Shown: one piece after another, positions 1 through 6,543 of the stretch
Layout: every line of letters starts with the position of its first letter
Numbering within the stretch: the stretch's first letter is position 1
From: Hyphomicrobium sp.
GTDB lineage: Bacteria; Pseudomonadota; Alphaproteobacteria; Rhizobiales; Hyphomicrobiaceae
Direction of reading: 5' to 3'
DNA length: 13,771 nucleotides
NCBI GenBank assembly: GCA_025927515.1
Contig: JAICLG010000055.1
Location: 1-13,771 of the forward strand
The notes under the pieces: model-generated
The model's database searches: none
Told to the model about the DNA's origin: nothing
What the model saw: the letters and a program-made list of their open reading frames with translations, nothing else
Translations under genes and position numbers: made by a program

Positions 1-327
1 ATACTCGCTCCAATCCTCTTTTGTAAATTTACGCAGCGCGCCGGATATCTCCGCCATGATACGGCCCTGCTCCGATAGAGCGTCCCGGTCGCCGTATATG
101 ACCTTGTCTTGAATAGCGCCCAAATTATCGACGAGGCGACGGAGGCTTTGACTTTTATCCGCGCTCGGGCTCGCCGCATCGGATGAAGCTACAGACTTAT
201 GACTTGGCTTGCCCGCGAGCACTGGCGCCTTGGAAAGAGCTCCAGACGCAAAAAACAGGTAAGCGCCGCCGCCAATGCCTGAAAGCAACACGAAGGCTGC
301 TGCTGCGATCAAGGCGATCCGCTTCAT
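1..327 (-). CDS. motC: MotC-like periplasmic motility protein, N-terminal part (3' end beyond window)
   Basis: This is the 5' part (109 codons) of a minus-strand gene that runs off the left edge without a stop. The start ATG at 327-325 overlaps the motB stop in an ATGA junction, which fixes the start and implies translational coupling. The product begins with MKRIALIAAAAFVLL and continues hydrophobic to about residue 30, so it is an exported or membrane-anchored protein. A Ser/Ala/Lys-rich stretch (about 32-60) follows, then SLRRLVDNLGAIQDKVIYGD, which resembles the start of the mature region of rhizobial MotC. In Sinorhizobium, MotC is a periplasmic protein encoded beside motB that acts with the stator. 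The assignment rests on position plus this short resemblance; the diagnostic C-terminal part is not visible, so another exported protein is possible. Confidence 0.72.
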   Translation of the reverse strand, partial: MKRIALIAAAAFVLLSGIGGGAYLFFASGALSKAPVLAGKPSHKSVASSDAASPSADKSQSLRRLVDNLGAIQDKVIYGDRDALSEQGRIMAEISGALRKFTKEDWSEY

Positions 328-1637
328 CTTCCATCCTCTTTGATGAGGATATCGATCCGGCGATTCTCGGCTGCTTCGGTATCAGAGGGAATTTTTGGGT
401 CCCGGTCGGCACGGCCTTCGATGGCGAGGAAGCGCGATTGGGCGATCCCGCCGCGCACAAGCATATAATAAGCCATCTGCGCGCGTGCGGAGGAGAGCCG
501 CCAATTGTCGTAGCCGCCATGCTTGTACGCCCGGCTGTCGGTGTGGCCACGCACGACGATCCTACCCGGCACATTCTTCAGAATCTCGCCGACCTTGCTC
601 ATGACGAGCACGAGATCGGGGCGCGGCTTCGCGGAGCCAATTTCGAACATTCCGAACTTGGCATCATCAAGCAGGCTAACCAGCAGCCCTTCGGAGGTTG
701 CCTTTACCTCCACGCGCGGCAGCGCTTTCGTAATTTTCGAGATGGCGCTGCTGATATCGGCTCCGAGCTTCTCCGCTTTTTCGGCTTCAATTGCCTGATC
801 TGTCTTGGTCGCGGGCGCCGAGACGATAGCCGCTTGCTTATCAGCTTTGCCTACGGCATCGGGACCTGCGGGCTTTTCGTCTTTTCCTTTGAGCGTCTGC
901 GCCGCTGGCGTCTCGTCCTTGCCGGTTAGCGCACGGGCACCTTGAGTTTGATCTTTGCCCGCCGTTCCCGCAGGCGGCGTAACCTTTTTGAGAATTTTAA
1001 CAGGCGAAGCCGGTGCTATGGGCTCGGGCTGCGTTGCAGGCTTCTCCGTGCTTTGCGATTTGCCAGCTCTCCGATTGACGCGATCGAAGGGATCGCTGAT
1101 GTTCCCGTCGGACGGGCTGGCCGCGGTCGTCGTCTGATTGGCTTTGGCTTCATCGGCGAGCTTATCGAGAAGCTCTCCCGGGTTGTCGAAGAGCGCTTCT
1201 TCCTTCTGCTCCTCCGAGCTTTTGCCGCCCGCTGCAGCGCTACTTTTCTGCGCCTCTTCGTCCATCGCCTTGCCGATGTTGTCCTTGCTCGCTTTCGGCG
1301 CGTCGAGCTTCTGCTTGCGGTCGGATTGCTTGCTGAATCCCTGCTCGCTCTTTTTTTCGTTCTGTTTGGTATCCTTCTCCGTCAGGTCATCGAGACCTTT
1401 AGGGGCCGCGAAACGATCCGTCAGATGCATCGGATTGAAATAGGCTGCAACCTGGACGATGGTTTTCTTGTCGGCAGCATTGATGAGCCACATGACGAGA
1501 AAAAAGGCCATCATCGCCGTCATGAAGTCGGCATAGGCAATCTTCCATACGCCGCCGTGATGAGGCTCGTCGGTGTTGCGGCGCCGACGTACGATGACCA
1601 GGGGTTGGGACGAAACGTCTTCCTGCCCATCACTCAT
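324..1637 (-). CDS. motB: Flagellar stator protein MotB
   Basis: MotB is the peptidoglycan-anchored half of the proton-driven MotA/MotB stator. The 437-aa product has a short cytoplasmic N-terminus, then one membrane segment at about residues 31-53. Asp37 in the KIAYADFMTAMMAFFLVMW motif is the expected proton-carrying aspartate. Residues about 85-290 form a long, charged, Lys/Ala/Pro-rich linker. An OmpA-like peptidoglycan-binding domain follows (about 305-432), with VVRGHTDSRAY, NWRLSSARA and the closing ENRRIDILI. The protein is much longer than enterobacterial MotB (about 300 aa) because of the linker, as is usual in rhizobia. The linker carries a 12-residue repeat (separate entry). The start overlaps the upstream fliH-like stop by 4 bp, and the end overlaps the motC-like start. 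MotA is not in the window. Confidence 0.96.
   Translation of the reverse strand: MSDGQEDVSSQPLVIVRRRRNTDEPHHGGVWKIAYADFMTAMMAFFLVMWLINAADKKTIVQVAAYFNPMHLTDRFAAPKGLDDLTEKDTKQNEKKSEQGFSKQSDRKQKLDAPKASKDNIGKAMDEEAQKSSAAAGGKSSEEQKEEALFDNPGELLDKLADEAKANQTTTAASPSDGNISDPFDRVNRRAGKSQSTEKPATQPEPIAPASPVKILKKVTPPAGTAGKDQTQGARALTGKDETPAAQTLKGKDEKPAGPDAVGKADKQAAIVSAPATKTDQAIEAEKAEKLGADISSAISKITKALPRVEVKATSEGLLVSLLDDAKFGMFEIGSAKPRPDLVLVMSKVGEILKNVPGRIVVRGHTDSRAYKHGGYDNWRLSSARAQMAYYMLVRGGIAQSRFLAIEGRADRDPKIPSDTEAAENRRIDILIKEDGR
828..965 (-). repeat. 36-bp (12-residue) degenerate tandem repeat in the motB linker
   Basis: In the MotB linker a Gly-Lys-Asp core recurs at residues 227, 239 and 251, then as Gly-Lys-Ala at 263. 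The spacing is exactly 12 residues (36 bp). Units look like GKD(Q/E)-x-(Q/P)-(G/A)-x-x-(A/T)-(L/x)-x and are rich in Ala, Pro and Lys. The DNA copies have diverged, so this is an older in-frame duplication rather than a fresh one. It probably lengthens a flexible periplasmic spacer between the membrane helix and the OmpA-like domain. Confidence 0.65.
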
Positions 1638-2224
1638 GGTGCTACTGCCTCAAGTTCTGCAATCCAGGTCGAAATATTCGCGTCGATCTCGGTGTCCTCG
1701 ATGTGGGCGCGAATATCCGGCGATGGACTATCGGAAAAGCCGATTTGGAACGCGTCCACCGGCAGACGACCTTGAAGATGGGCCAGAAAGTCGGCGGGCG
1801 CTTCGATGTGGACCTTAGCGCCTTCGGCGAGCGCTCTGGTGATGGCGTGTTCCAAATCGCGTACGGCTTTTGCGCGAATTTGCTCCACGAGCCACGGGCG
1901 AAGGAGCGCTGCCACGCGTTCTTCAATTGCGCGCTCGATCGACTTCACCGCGCCATCGAACTGCGTGGCGAGCACGTCGGCACAGTCGCGCTGAAACGCT
2001 TCCCGATCTGCGTTCAAGCGTTCGGAGAACAGGACTTCCGCTTCCGCCAAGCGCAATTCTGCATCGGCCTGGGCCTCTGCCCGCCCTTCCGTAAGACCTT
2101 GCTGGTAGCCATCGTCGAACGCGGCTTTTAACTGGACCTCGGGATCGGGCTTCTCGAGGCCGCTTTCCTCGCGGTCGAAGTCGGAGAGCAGACGAAACGC
2201 GGATTTGTGTGCACCGGTCATCAT
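1634..2224 (-). CDS. fliH: FliH-like flagellar export ATPase regulator
   Basis: The 196-aa soluble product lies between fliF and motB, with 4-bp ATGA overlaps at both ends. FliH is the cytoplasmic partner of the export ATPase FliI and tethers it to the export gate and C-ring. Supporting marks are a GxxxGxxxG run at residues 39-47 (GYQQGLTEG), a long predicted helix or coiled coil from about 45 to 125 rich in Ala, Glu and Arg, and a C-terminal end IEDTEIDANISTWIAELE. That end resembles the 'E-x-x-x-x-D-A-S-x-x-x-R-L' terminus of FliH/YscL proteins. It is somewhat shorter than enterobacterial FliH (about 230 aa). The family is very divergent, so the call rests on motif pattern, shape and position. 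The start could be either of two adjacent ATGs; the first gives the ATGA overlap. Confidence 0.72.
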   Translation of the reverse strand: MMTGAHKSAFRLLSDFDREESGLEKPDPEVQLKAAFDDGYQQGLTEGRAEAQADAELRLAEAEVLFSERLNADREAFQRDCADVLATQFDGAVKSIERAIEERVAALLRPWLVEQIRAKAVRDLEHAITRALAEGAKVHIEAPADFLAHLQGRLPVDAFQIGFSDSPSPDIRAHIEDTEIDANISTWIAELEAVAP

Positions 2225-3903
2225 CCGTTTTTGACCCAGTGCTTCATGATCGCGGTCGCCTGTTCCTCATCGCGGTCGATGATAGCGCCAAGCTTCTCCA
2301 CCGGGCCGAACGCAAGCGATCGCCCGAGAGACAGACCCTCGCCGGCGAATCCGGACGCGCTGAAATCGGCTTCAAACGGATTTGCTCCAGGCTCGAGAAG
2401 TGGCGATGCCATCTCCGGCATGTCGAGCGGTGCGCTGCCACCCTCCGGCATACCCGGTCCGGTCAACGCCGCAACGGAGGCTCCGCCTTCGATGCTCGCC
2501 GTCACAGGAGCGTTGAGGAGCATACGCATGACGGGCTTGAAGCCGGCCATCACGACGATCGCAGCGACGAGAAGAATGGTCAGCGATTTGATGCCCGTTC
2601 CTGCAAGAGCCAGCAGCATCACCGTCCAGTCGCTCCCCGACCCCGTCTCGTCTCCAAGGGGCGATGGCGCAAAATCGACCGCGGCAACGCTAATGTGATC
2701 GCCGCGCTTGGTGTCGAGGCCCGCGGCGGACAGCGCGACCTTCTGAATTTCGGCAACCTGCTTGTCGATATCTTCGGCCTTGGCATCCTTACCGATAATT
2801 TCGGCGAGGCGCTTCTTGTTCACGACGACCGCGAGGGAGACGTTATCGATCTTGTAGCCCTGGCTGATTGTCGAAGCGGATTTCGAGCTAATTTCGTAAT
2901 TCGTCGTTTCTTCCTTGTGATCCTTCGCCCGTTTCTTTTCGGCCTTGCTACTCGGCGGAGTCTCGGTTGGAATATTCTGATCGACGCTGACCTCCGACTT
3001 ATCGGTGCCGTCGGTTGAGTTTTGCGCATCTTTGATTACGCGAGTCGACCGCTCGACTTTGGAGTCGGGATCATATTTCGTCTCGCTGGTCTGGTGCTTG
3101 TCGATGTTGATGCGCGCAATGGCGCTGACTTCGAAGTTATCGAGCCCAAGATAAGGCGCGAGGGCGTGGCGCACACTGTCCTGAACCTGCTTGGAGACCG
3201 TGCGTTCCAAGTCGAGCATTTGGACGGGAACGTCACCGGTCGTGTCATTGCCGCCGGCGAGGATGGTCCCATCCGTTCCGATAACTTGCACTTCCTCCGG
3301 TTTCATATCCGGAATGGCCGCGGCGACGAGGTGCCTGATGGCCGGTGCCGCCGTTGCGTCACCTGCTACGTCCGTCCTGATGACGACCGATGCGGTGGGC
3401 GTCTCCTTGCTCGTTCGCAGCGCGTTCCGATCGGGCAGAAAAAGATGAACGCGGGCGGCGCGCACGCCCTTCAAATACTGAATCGTCCGCGCGAGCTCGC
3501 CCTCGAGCGCCCGGACGCGCGTGACCTCTTGCATGAAGGACGTCAAACCAAGCGCACCGAGCTTGTCGAAGAGTTCGTATCCAGCGTTCGGACTACCAGG
3601 CAGGCCTTTTTCGGCGAGCAAAGCTCTTGCCTGCCCGGATTGGCCTATCGGAACGGAGAGTTTGGTTCCGTCCGTACTTGCCTCAAACGGAATGCCGGCT
3701 TGCGACAGGACCCGGCCCATGCTGCTGATGTCGGGAGGTGTGAGCCCAACATATAGCGTCTCGTAGCTCGATCGAGACGCGAAATAGCTGCCGATCGAGA
3801 TGAGCGCGAAAACGATGAGTCCCGCTGCCCCGAGCGCGATCAGGCGTTGCCGGCCCAGCCCCTTAAGGCTGTTGTATAGGTTCTGGAATTGACGCCAATC
3901 CAT
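2221..3903 (-). CDS. fliF: Flagellar MS-ring protein FliF
   Basis: FliF builds the MS ring in the inner membrane, the base on which the rotor and export gate assemble. The 560-aa length is typical. A first membrane helix lies at about residues 20-43. The YscJ/FliF ring-building domain follows, with SYETLYVGLTPPDISSMG, the AGIPFE segment and VRAARVHLFLPDR. A charged, low-complexity periplasmic loop lies at about 300-350, and a second membrane helix at about 430-455. The cytoplasmic tail ends with EEQATAIMKHWVKNG, the conserved FliG-binding C-terminus. It is the first gene of the leftmost block, with about 150 bp of non-coding DNA between it and the flagellin terminator, so it probably has its own promoter. 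The ribosome binding site is weak (AGGG about 9 nt upstream, then GAGAG touching the ATG). Its stop overlaps the fliH-like start. Confidence 0.97.
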   Translation of the reverse strand: MDWRQFQNLYNSLKGLGRQRLIALGAAGLIVFALISIGSYFASRSSYETLYVGLTPPDISSMGRVLSQAGIPFEASTDGTKLSVPIGQSGQARALLAEKGLPGSPNAGYELFDKLGALGLTSFMQEVTRVRALEGELARTIQYLKGVRAARVHLFLPDRNALRTSKETPTASVVIRTDVAGDATAAPAIRHLVAAAIPDMKPEEVQVIGTDGTILAGGNDTTGDVPVQMLDLERTVSKQVQDSVRHALAPYLGLDNFEVSAIARINIDKHQTSETKYDPDSKVERSTRVIKDAQNSTDGTDKSEVSVDQNIPTETPPSSKAEKKRAKDHKEETTNYEISSKSASTISQGYKIDNVSLAVVVNKKRLAEIIGKDAKAEDIDKQVAEIQKVALSAAGLDTKRGDHISVAAVDFAPSPLGDETGSGSDWTVMLLALAGTGIKSLTILLVAAIVVMAGFKPVMRMLLNAPVTASIEGGASVAALTGPGMPEGGSAPLDMPEMASPLLEPGANPFEADFSASGFAGEGLSLGRSLAFGPVEKLGAIIDRDEEQATAIMKHWVKNG

Positions 3904-4050
3904 CTCTCGGACCCTGCCGGCACGGTTCCGGCCCGACGGTAGAGAGTGAACCTTGTGTAAAGGTGACGGGTCGACCGGCCTACGTCCGAAGCTGCAAAAG
4001 CAACCGAGCGTAGACCGCCGACCCGTCTCAATAGTAGGCGTGGAATCGAA
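3904..4050 (-). promoter_or_regulatory. fliF upstream region with a small stem-loop
   Basis: This non-coding stretch must hold any promoter for the fliF-fliH-motB-motC block, because the flagellin gene ends in a terminator just before it. I cannot point to a clear -35/-10, sigma-54 or sigma-28 site. A short inverted repeat GCCGG-N7-CCGGC lies at 3916-3932, only 13 bp before the fliF ATG; in the transcript it would flank or partly mask the weak ribosome binding site. The call is by position only. Confidence 0.35.
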
Positions 4051-4082
4051 GAGAAAGGCTTGGCGCCGATCAGCGCCAAACC
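4048..4082 (-). terminator. Rho-independent terminator after the flagellin gene
   Basis: On the minus strand a 10-bp stem (GGTTTGGCGC paired with GCGCCAAGCC, one G-U pair) encloses a 6-base loop TGATCG. It is followed directly by the T-rich tail TTTCTCTT. It starts only 7 nt past the flagellin stop codon. Stem length, GC content, tail and position all fit an intrinsic terminator. It separates the flagellin message from the fliF block. Confidence 0.75.
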
Positions 4083-4089
4083 TCGATCA

Positions 4090-5043
4090 TCAGCCGCGGA
4101 AGAGCGACAGGATGTTCTGGCTCGACTGGTTGGCAATGCTGAGCGCCTGAACGCCGAGCTGTTGCTTAACCTGCAACGCCTGAAGTTTCGTCGATTCTTC
4201 GTTCATGTCGGCATCGACGAGCTGAGAAACACCCGTCGTGATCGAATCCATCAACGTCGACACGAAGTCGCTCTGCAGGTTGATACGCGTCTGGTTGGCG
4301 CCAAGACCCGTGGCCGCGGTCGTCATCGCGTCGAGTCCCTTCTGGACCGACTGGATGTAGCCCTCGAGTTTGGCTTGGTCGGTAGCGCTGTCGGTCAGCT
4401 TGCTGATGTCGATGTCCATGATCGACGTGCCGCCCGTGGTGACAACCGCACCGGTAGAATCGCGCTGCGAATCGAGGATACCGCCGGCCGATGCACCCGT
4501 TGAAGCATCGAACAGCACGGCTGACTTGGTGTCGACGGTGATGTAGCCGATCGAAACCGAGCCGTTGGAATCGCGGGTAAACGACGAAACGATCGACTTC
4601 GTTGCGTTGTAGCCCGTCTGCGAGGAGTCGACCGAGAGCCAGTTCTCGCCCGAGAAGCTTGCCGAATCAGCAACGCCCTTGAGCTGGCTCTGGAGTTCGG
4701 TGATGTCCGACTGGATCTTGCTGCGATCGACGCCCGGTGCGAGCGCGGCGGCCAGCTTGTCCTTCATCTGCGAGACGAGGTCGATGCTGCTGTTCATCGC
4801 CGTGTAGGCAACGTTTACGGTGCCCTTGCCAAGACCGAGTGCGTCTTGGACGGTCGACAGCGCATCGTTGTCGGATTTCATCGACGTTGCGATCGACCAA
4901 TAAGCGGCGTTGTCCGATGCCGAAGCGACCCGCAAGCCCGTCGAAATACGGCTCTGCGTGGTCAGCATGTCCTTTGACGTCTGCTGCAGCGACTGCAGCG
5001 CCGTCATTGCCGCAATATTCGTATTTATGCTGTTCATTCCCAT
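4090..5043 (-). CDS. Flagellin (filament subunit)
   Basis: This is the exported subunit of the flagellar filament, about 317 aa. The N-terminal D0/D1 region starts MGMNSINTNIAAMTALQSL and contains ISTGLRVASASDNAAYWSIA, the alphaproteobacterial form of the flagellin signature. The C-terminal D1/D0 region has GLGANQTRINLQSDF and ends QALSIANQSSQNILSLFRG. The middle (about 130-215) is short, Ser/Thr/Gly-rich and variable, as in rhizobial flagellins with a reduced outer domain. I chose the ATG at 5043 because AGAAGGA lies 8 nt upstream; an upstream in-frame ATG at 5067 would add eight non-conserved residues and put that Shine-Dalgarno inside the gene, and the ATG at 5037 is also possible. It is a single-gene unit with its own leader and terminator, set between the fliP operon and the fliF block. 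Gene letter not assigned, because rhizobial genomes often carry several paralogues. Confidence 0.96.
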   Translation of the reverse strand: MGMNSINTNIAAMTALQSLQQTSKDMLTTQSRISTGLRVASASDNAAYWSIATSMKSDNDALSTVQDALGLGKGTVNVAYTAMNSSIDLVSQMKDKLAAALAPGVDRSKIQSDITELQSQLKGVADSASFSGENWLSVDSSQTGYNATKSIVSSFTRDSNGSVSIGYITVDTKSAVLFDASTGASAGGILDSQRDSTGAVVTTGGTSIMDIDISKLTDSATDQAKLEGYIQSVQKGLDAMTTAATGLGANQTRINLQSDFVSTLMDSITTGVSQLVDADMNEESTKLQALQVKQQLGVQALSIANQSSQNILSLFRG

Positions 5044-5068
5044 GTCCCTTGTCCTTCTACTCGGCACT

Positions 5069-5083
5069 AGTAAGCGCTTTACT
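5069..5083 (-). promoter_or_regulatory. Near-perfect inverted repeat just upstream of the flagellin RBS
   Basis: On the minus strand the sequence AGTAAAGCGCTTACT is a 14-bp palindrome with one extra A. As RNA it can form a 5-bp AGUAA/UUACU stem. It sits about 26 nt before the flagellin ATG and 10 nt before AGAAGGA. It could be a protein-binding site on DNA or a leader RNA element. Confidence 0.4.
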
Positions 5084-5089
5084 GGGGGA

Positions 5090-5110
5090 CATGCCGGATC
5101 TTCCGGCTTG
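5090..5110 (-). promoter_or_regulatory. Stem-loop in the flagellin leader
   Basis: The inverted repeat GCCGGA-N3-TCCGGC (5093-5107) can extend by two more pairs past one mismatch, spanning 5090-5110. There is no T-run after it in either direction, so it is not a standard terminator. Together with the repeat at 5069-5083 it makes a structured 5' leader just upstream of the flagellin ribosome binding site. Confidence 0.5.
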
Positions 5111-5227
5111 GCAGGTCGGCCTCATGCCTGTGGTTCGATTCGCCACCCTGTCATGGGCAAATCAACTAGCGGGAAGTTATTTCTTAATAGTTACTTTTGG
5201 AGGGCTTTACGTAAATTGTATCGAACG

Positions 5228-5249
5228 GCGCGTCCGGAACGGCCCGCGC
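5228..5249 (-). terminator. Hairpin after fliP, possible terminator or attenuator
   Basis: On the minus strand GCGCG and CGCGC pair around an inner CCG-TTC-CGG stem, with a small internal loop. It lies 30 nt past the fliP stop. It lacks a proper T-run, so intrinsic termination is uncertain. It may protect the 3' end of the fliP operon message or partly attenuate read-through into flagellin. Confidence 0.35.
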
Positions 5250-5279
5250 AAACGCCCTCGCGTGGCATATACGAGCTGA

Positions 5280-6023
5280 TCAGGAAAACGATTTAACGAG
5301 GGCTCCGACGAGCAGGCTCCAGCCGTCGACGAGCACAAAGAACAGGATTTTGAGTGGTAGAGACACCACCGTCGGCGGCATCATCATCATACCCATTGCG
5401 GTCATGATCGTCGCGACGACAAGATCTATGACGAGGAACGGCAGGGTTACGAGAAATCCGATTTCGAAGCCGCGGCGCAGCTCGGAAATCATAAAGGCTG
5501 GAATGAGCACGCGCAGGTCGTCGGGAGCGGCTTTGGCCTGCTCGCCGAGTCGAGTCACCGCCATATCTTGAAAAATGGCGATGTCCTTGTCACGGACGTT
5601 TGCTTTCATGAAGGCGCGGAACGGCGCGGTCGTGCGTGTATAGCCATCCTCTTGGCTGATCTTGTTTTCAACCATCGGCTTTACGCCGTTGTCCCAGGCC
5701 GCCTGAAACGTCGGCGCCATGACGAACATGGTCATGAACAGAGCCAGGCTGACGAGAATCATGTTGCTCGGCGTCGTTTGCAAACCGAGGCCCGAGCGGA
5801 GGAACGAGAGAGCGATCACAAATCTCGCGAACGAGGTGACCATCATCAGCAAGCCTGGCGCGACCGACAGCACGGTCATCACCACAAGGAGCTGAACGAT
5901 GCGCCCCGATACGGAGGCATCGCCCGCAGGGAAGATCTTATTCAAATCGATGGTCTGAGCCGCCGCCACGGTCGACGTCAGCGCCAACAGCGCGAGTGCA
6001 AGAGAGATACGCTTCATCGTCAT
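5280..6023 (-). CDS. fliP: Flagellar type III export gate protein FliP
   Basis: FliP forms the core of the export gate inside the MS ring, together with FliQ and FliR. The 247-aa product begins with a cleavable signal peptide (residues 1 to about 22, ending VAAAQ), as in other FliP proteins. Four hydrophobic segments follow: two near the N-terminus (about 42-75 and 85-104) with the family pattern SVAPGLLMMVTSFARFVIAL, and two near the C-terminus (about 185-210 and 218-244) after the RVLIPAFMISELRRGFEIGF motif. It is the last gene of the flgB operon. Its first ATG overlaps the fliL stop (ATGA), which favours that start over the ATG two codons later. FliQ and FliR are not adjacent here. Confidence 0.97.
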   Translation of the reverse strand: MTMKRISLALALLALTSTVAAAQTIDLNKIFPAGDASVSGRIVQLLVVMTVLSVAPGLLMMVTSFARFVIALSFLRSGLGLQTTPSNMILVSLALFMTMFVMAPTFQAAWDNGVKPMVENKISQEDGYTRTTAPFRAFMKANVRDKDIAIFQDMAVTRLGEQAKAAPDDLRVLIPAFMISELRRGFEIGFLVTLPFLVIDLVVATIMTAMGMMMMPPTVVSLPLKILFFVLVDGWSLLVGALVKSFS

Positions 6024-6529
6024 TCGATCACGAACCCGCCGATCAGCAGTCCGAGGATTGCACCGCGGCCCCGGATCTTCGCCCGATCGTCAAGCTGTTC
6101 CCGCAGGTTCTGGAAACCCCGCACGCCTTGAATGTCCGCCACCGTCAGACCCTTGAGATAGGCAATCACGTCTTCGCGGACCTCATCCTTCAGCGTGCCT
6201 GTTGCTGACGTGCCGTGGACAGCGACGATCGAAACGTCTAGCCGCACTCTGGATTTCGGCTCCCCCTTGAGGTCGACGATGATGGATGGGACGCCGATTT
6301 CCAGTGCATCACTCGGAAAGCGGCCCATCTGGGGGACACCGGATTTGGTGGCCGGCGTCGGCGCATCCTTGGTTTGCGATGCCGGCGCGCTCGGAATGAC
6401 AAAGTATCCGAACGCACCACCGCCGCCGACTCCGAGCAAAAGGGCAAGGGCAAGCGACTTGATAAAATCGGCACTGCTCATGCCAGTTGCCGGAGCGGCG
6501 TCATCTGTTTTCGTGAGTGCCTGCGCCAT
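6020..6529 (-). CDS. fliL: Flagellar basal-body-associated protein FliL
   Basis: FliL is a single-pass inner-membrane protein that surrounds or supports the stator and helps motor function. The 169-aa product has a short cytoplasmic N-terminus, a membrane helix at about residues 24-46 containing GVGGGGAFGYFV, and a periplasmic domain. That domain has the family features: a short strand-rich start (MGRFPSDALEIGVPSIIVDLK), the KSRVRLDVSIVAV region, and a C-terminal DDRAKIRGRGAILGLLIGGFVIE-like end. A ribosome binding site GAGGCAGG lies just before the ATG, 14 nt past the flgH stop. It overlaps fliP by 4 bp. The order flgH-fliL-fliP is the usual rhizobial order. Confidence 0.94.
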   Translation of the reverse strand: MAQALTKTDDAAPATGMSSADFIKSLALALLLGVGGGGAFGYFVIPSAPASQTKDAPTPATKSGVPQMGRFPSDALEIGVPSIIVDLKGEPKSRVRLDVSIVAVHGTSATGTLKDEVREDVIAYLKGLTVADIQGVRGFQNLREQLDDRAKIRGRGAILGLLIGGFVIE

Positions 6530-6543
6530 GTCCTGCCTCAGCC

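Larger units (their letters stand above)
5044..5279 (-). promoter_or_regulatory. Flagellin promoter/leader region
   Basis: These 236 bp lie between the fliP stop and the flagellin start. Reading toward flagellin it holds, in order: a GC-rich hairpin (5228-5249), an AT-rich patch (about 5165-5220) with the perfect 10-bp palindrome TTTACGTAAA at 5206-5215, two stem-loops (5090-5110 and 5069-5083), and the ribosome binding site AGAAGGA. The AT-rich patch is the best place for a promoter, but I see no convincing sigma-28, sigma-54 or sigma-70 match. If transcription starts there, the message has an untranslated leader of well over 100 nt. Confidence 0.55.

Noticed and set aside
183..1775. Two long plus-strand open frames (183-929 and 942-1775) antisense to motB
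   Set aside because: They lie opposite the well-supported motB gene, have Arg/Phe/Leu-rich composition typical of the reverse frame of GC-rich genes, and show no domains.
2209..3018. Plus-strand 269-aa open frame opposite fliF
   Set aside because: Antisense shadow of a certain fliF gene, with no recognisable domain.
4044..5067. Upstream flagellin start at 5067
   Set aside because: It would add eight residues with no flagellin similarity and place the AGAAGGA ribosome binding site inside the coding region; the ATG at 5043 fits better.
5059..5082. TAAAG...GCCGAGTA upstream of flagellin as a sigma-28 promoter
   Set aside because: The gap between the two elements is 12 bases after TAAA instead of about 15, and the -10 element would sit on the ribosome binding site.
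4737..5296. Plus-strand frames running through the flagellin leader
   Set aside because: They overlap the flagellin 5' end and have hydrophobic or Cys-rich stretches of low credibility. No ribosome binding site and no family resemblance were seen.
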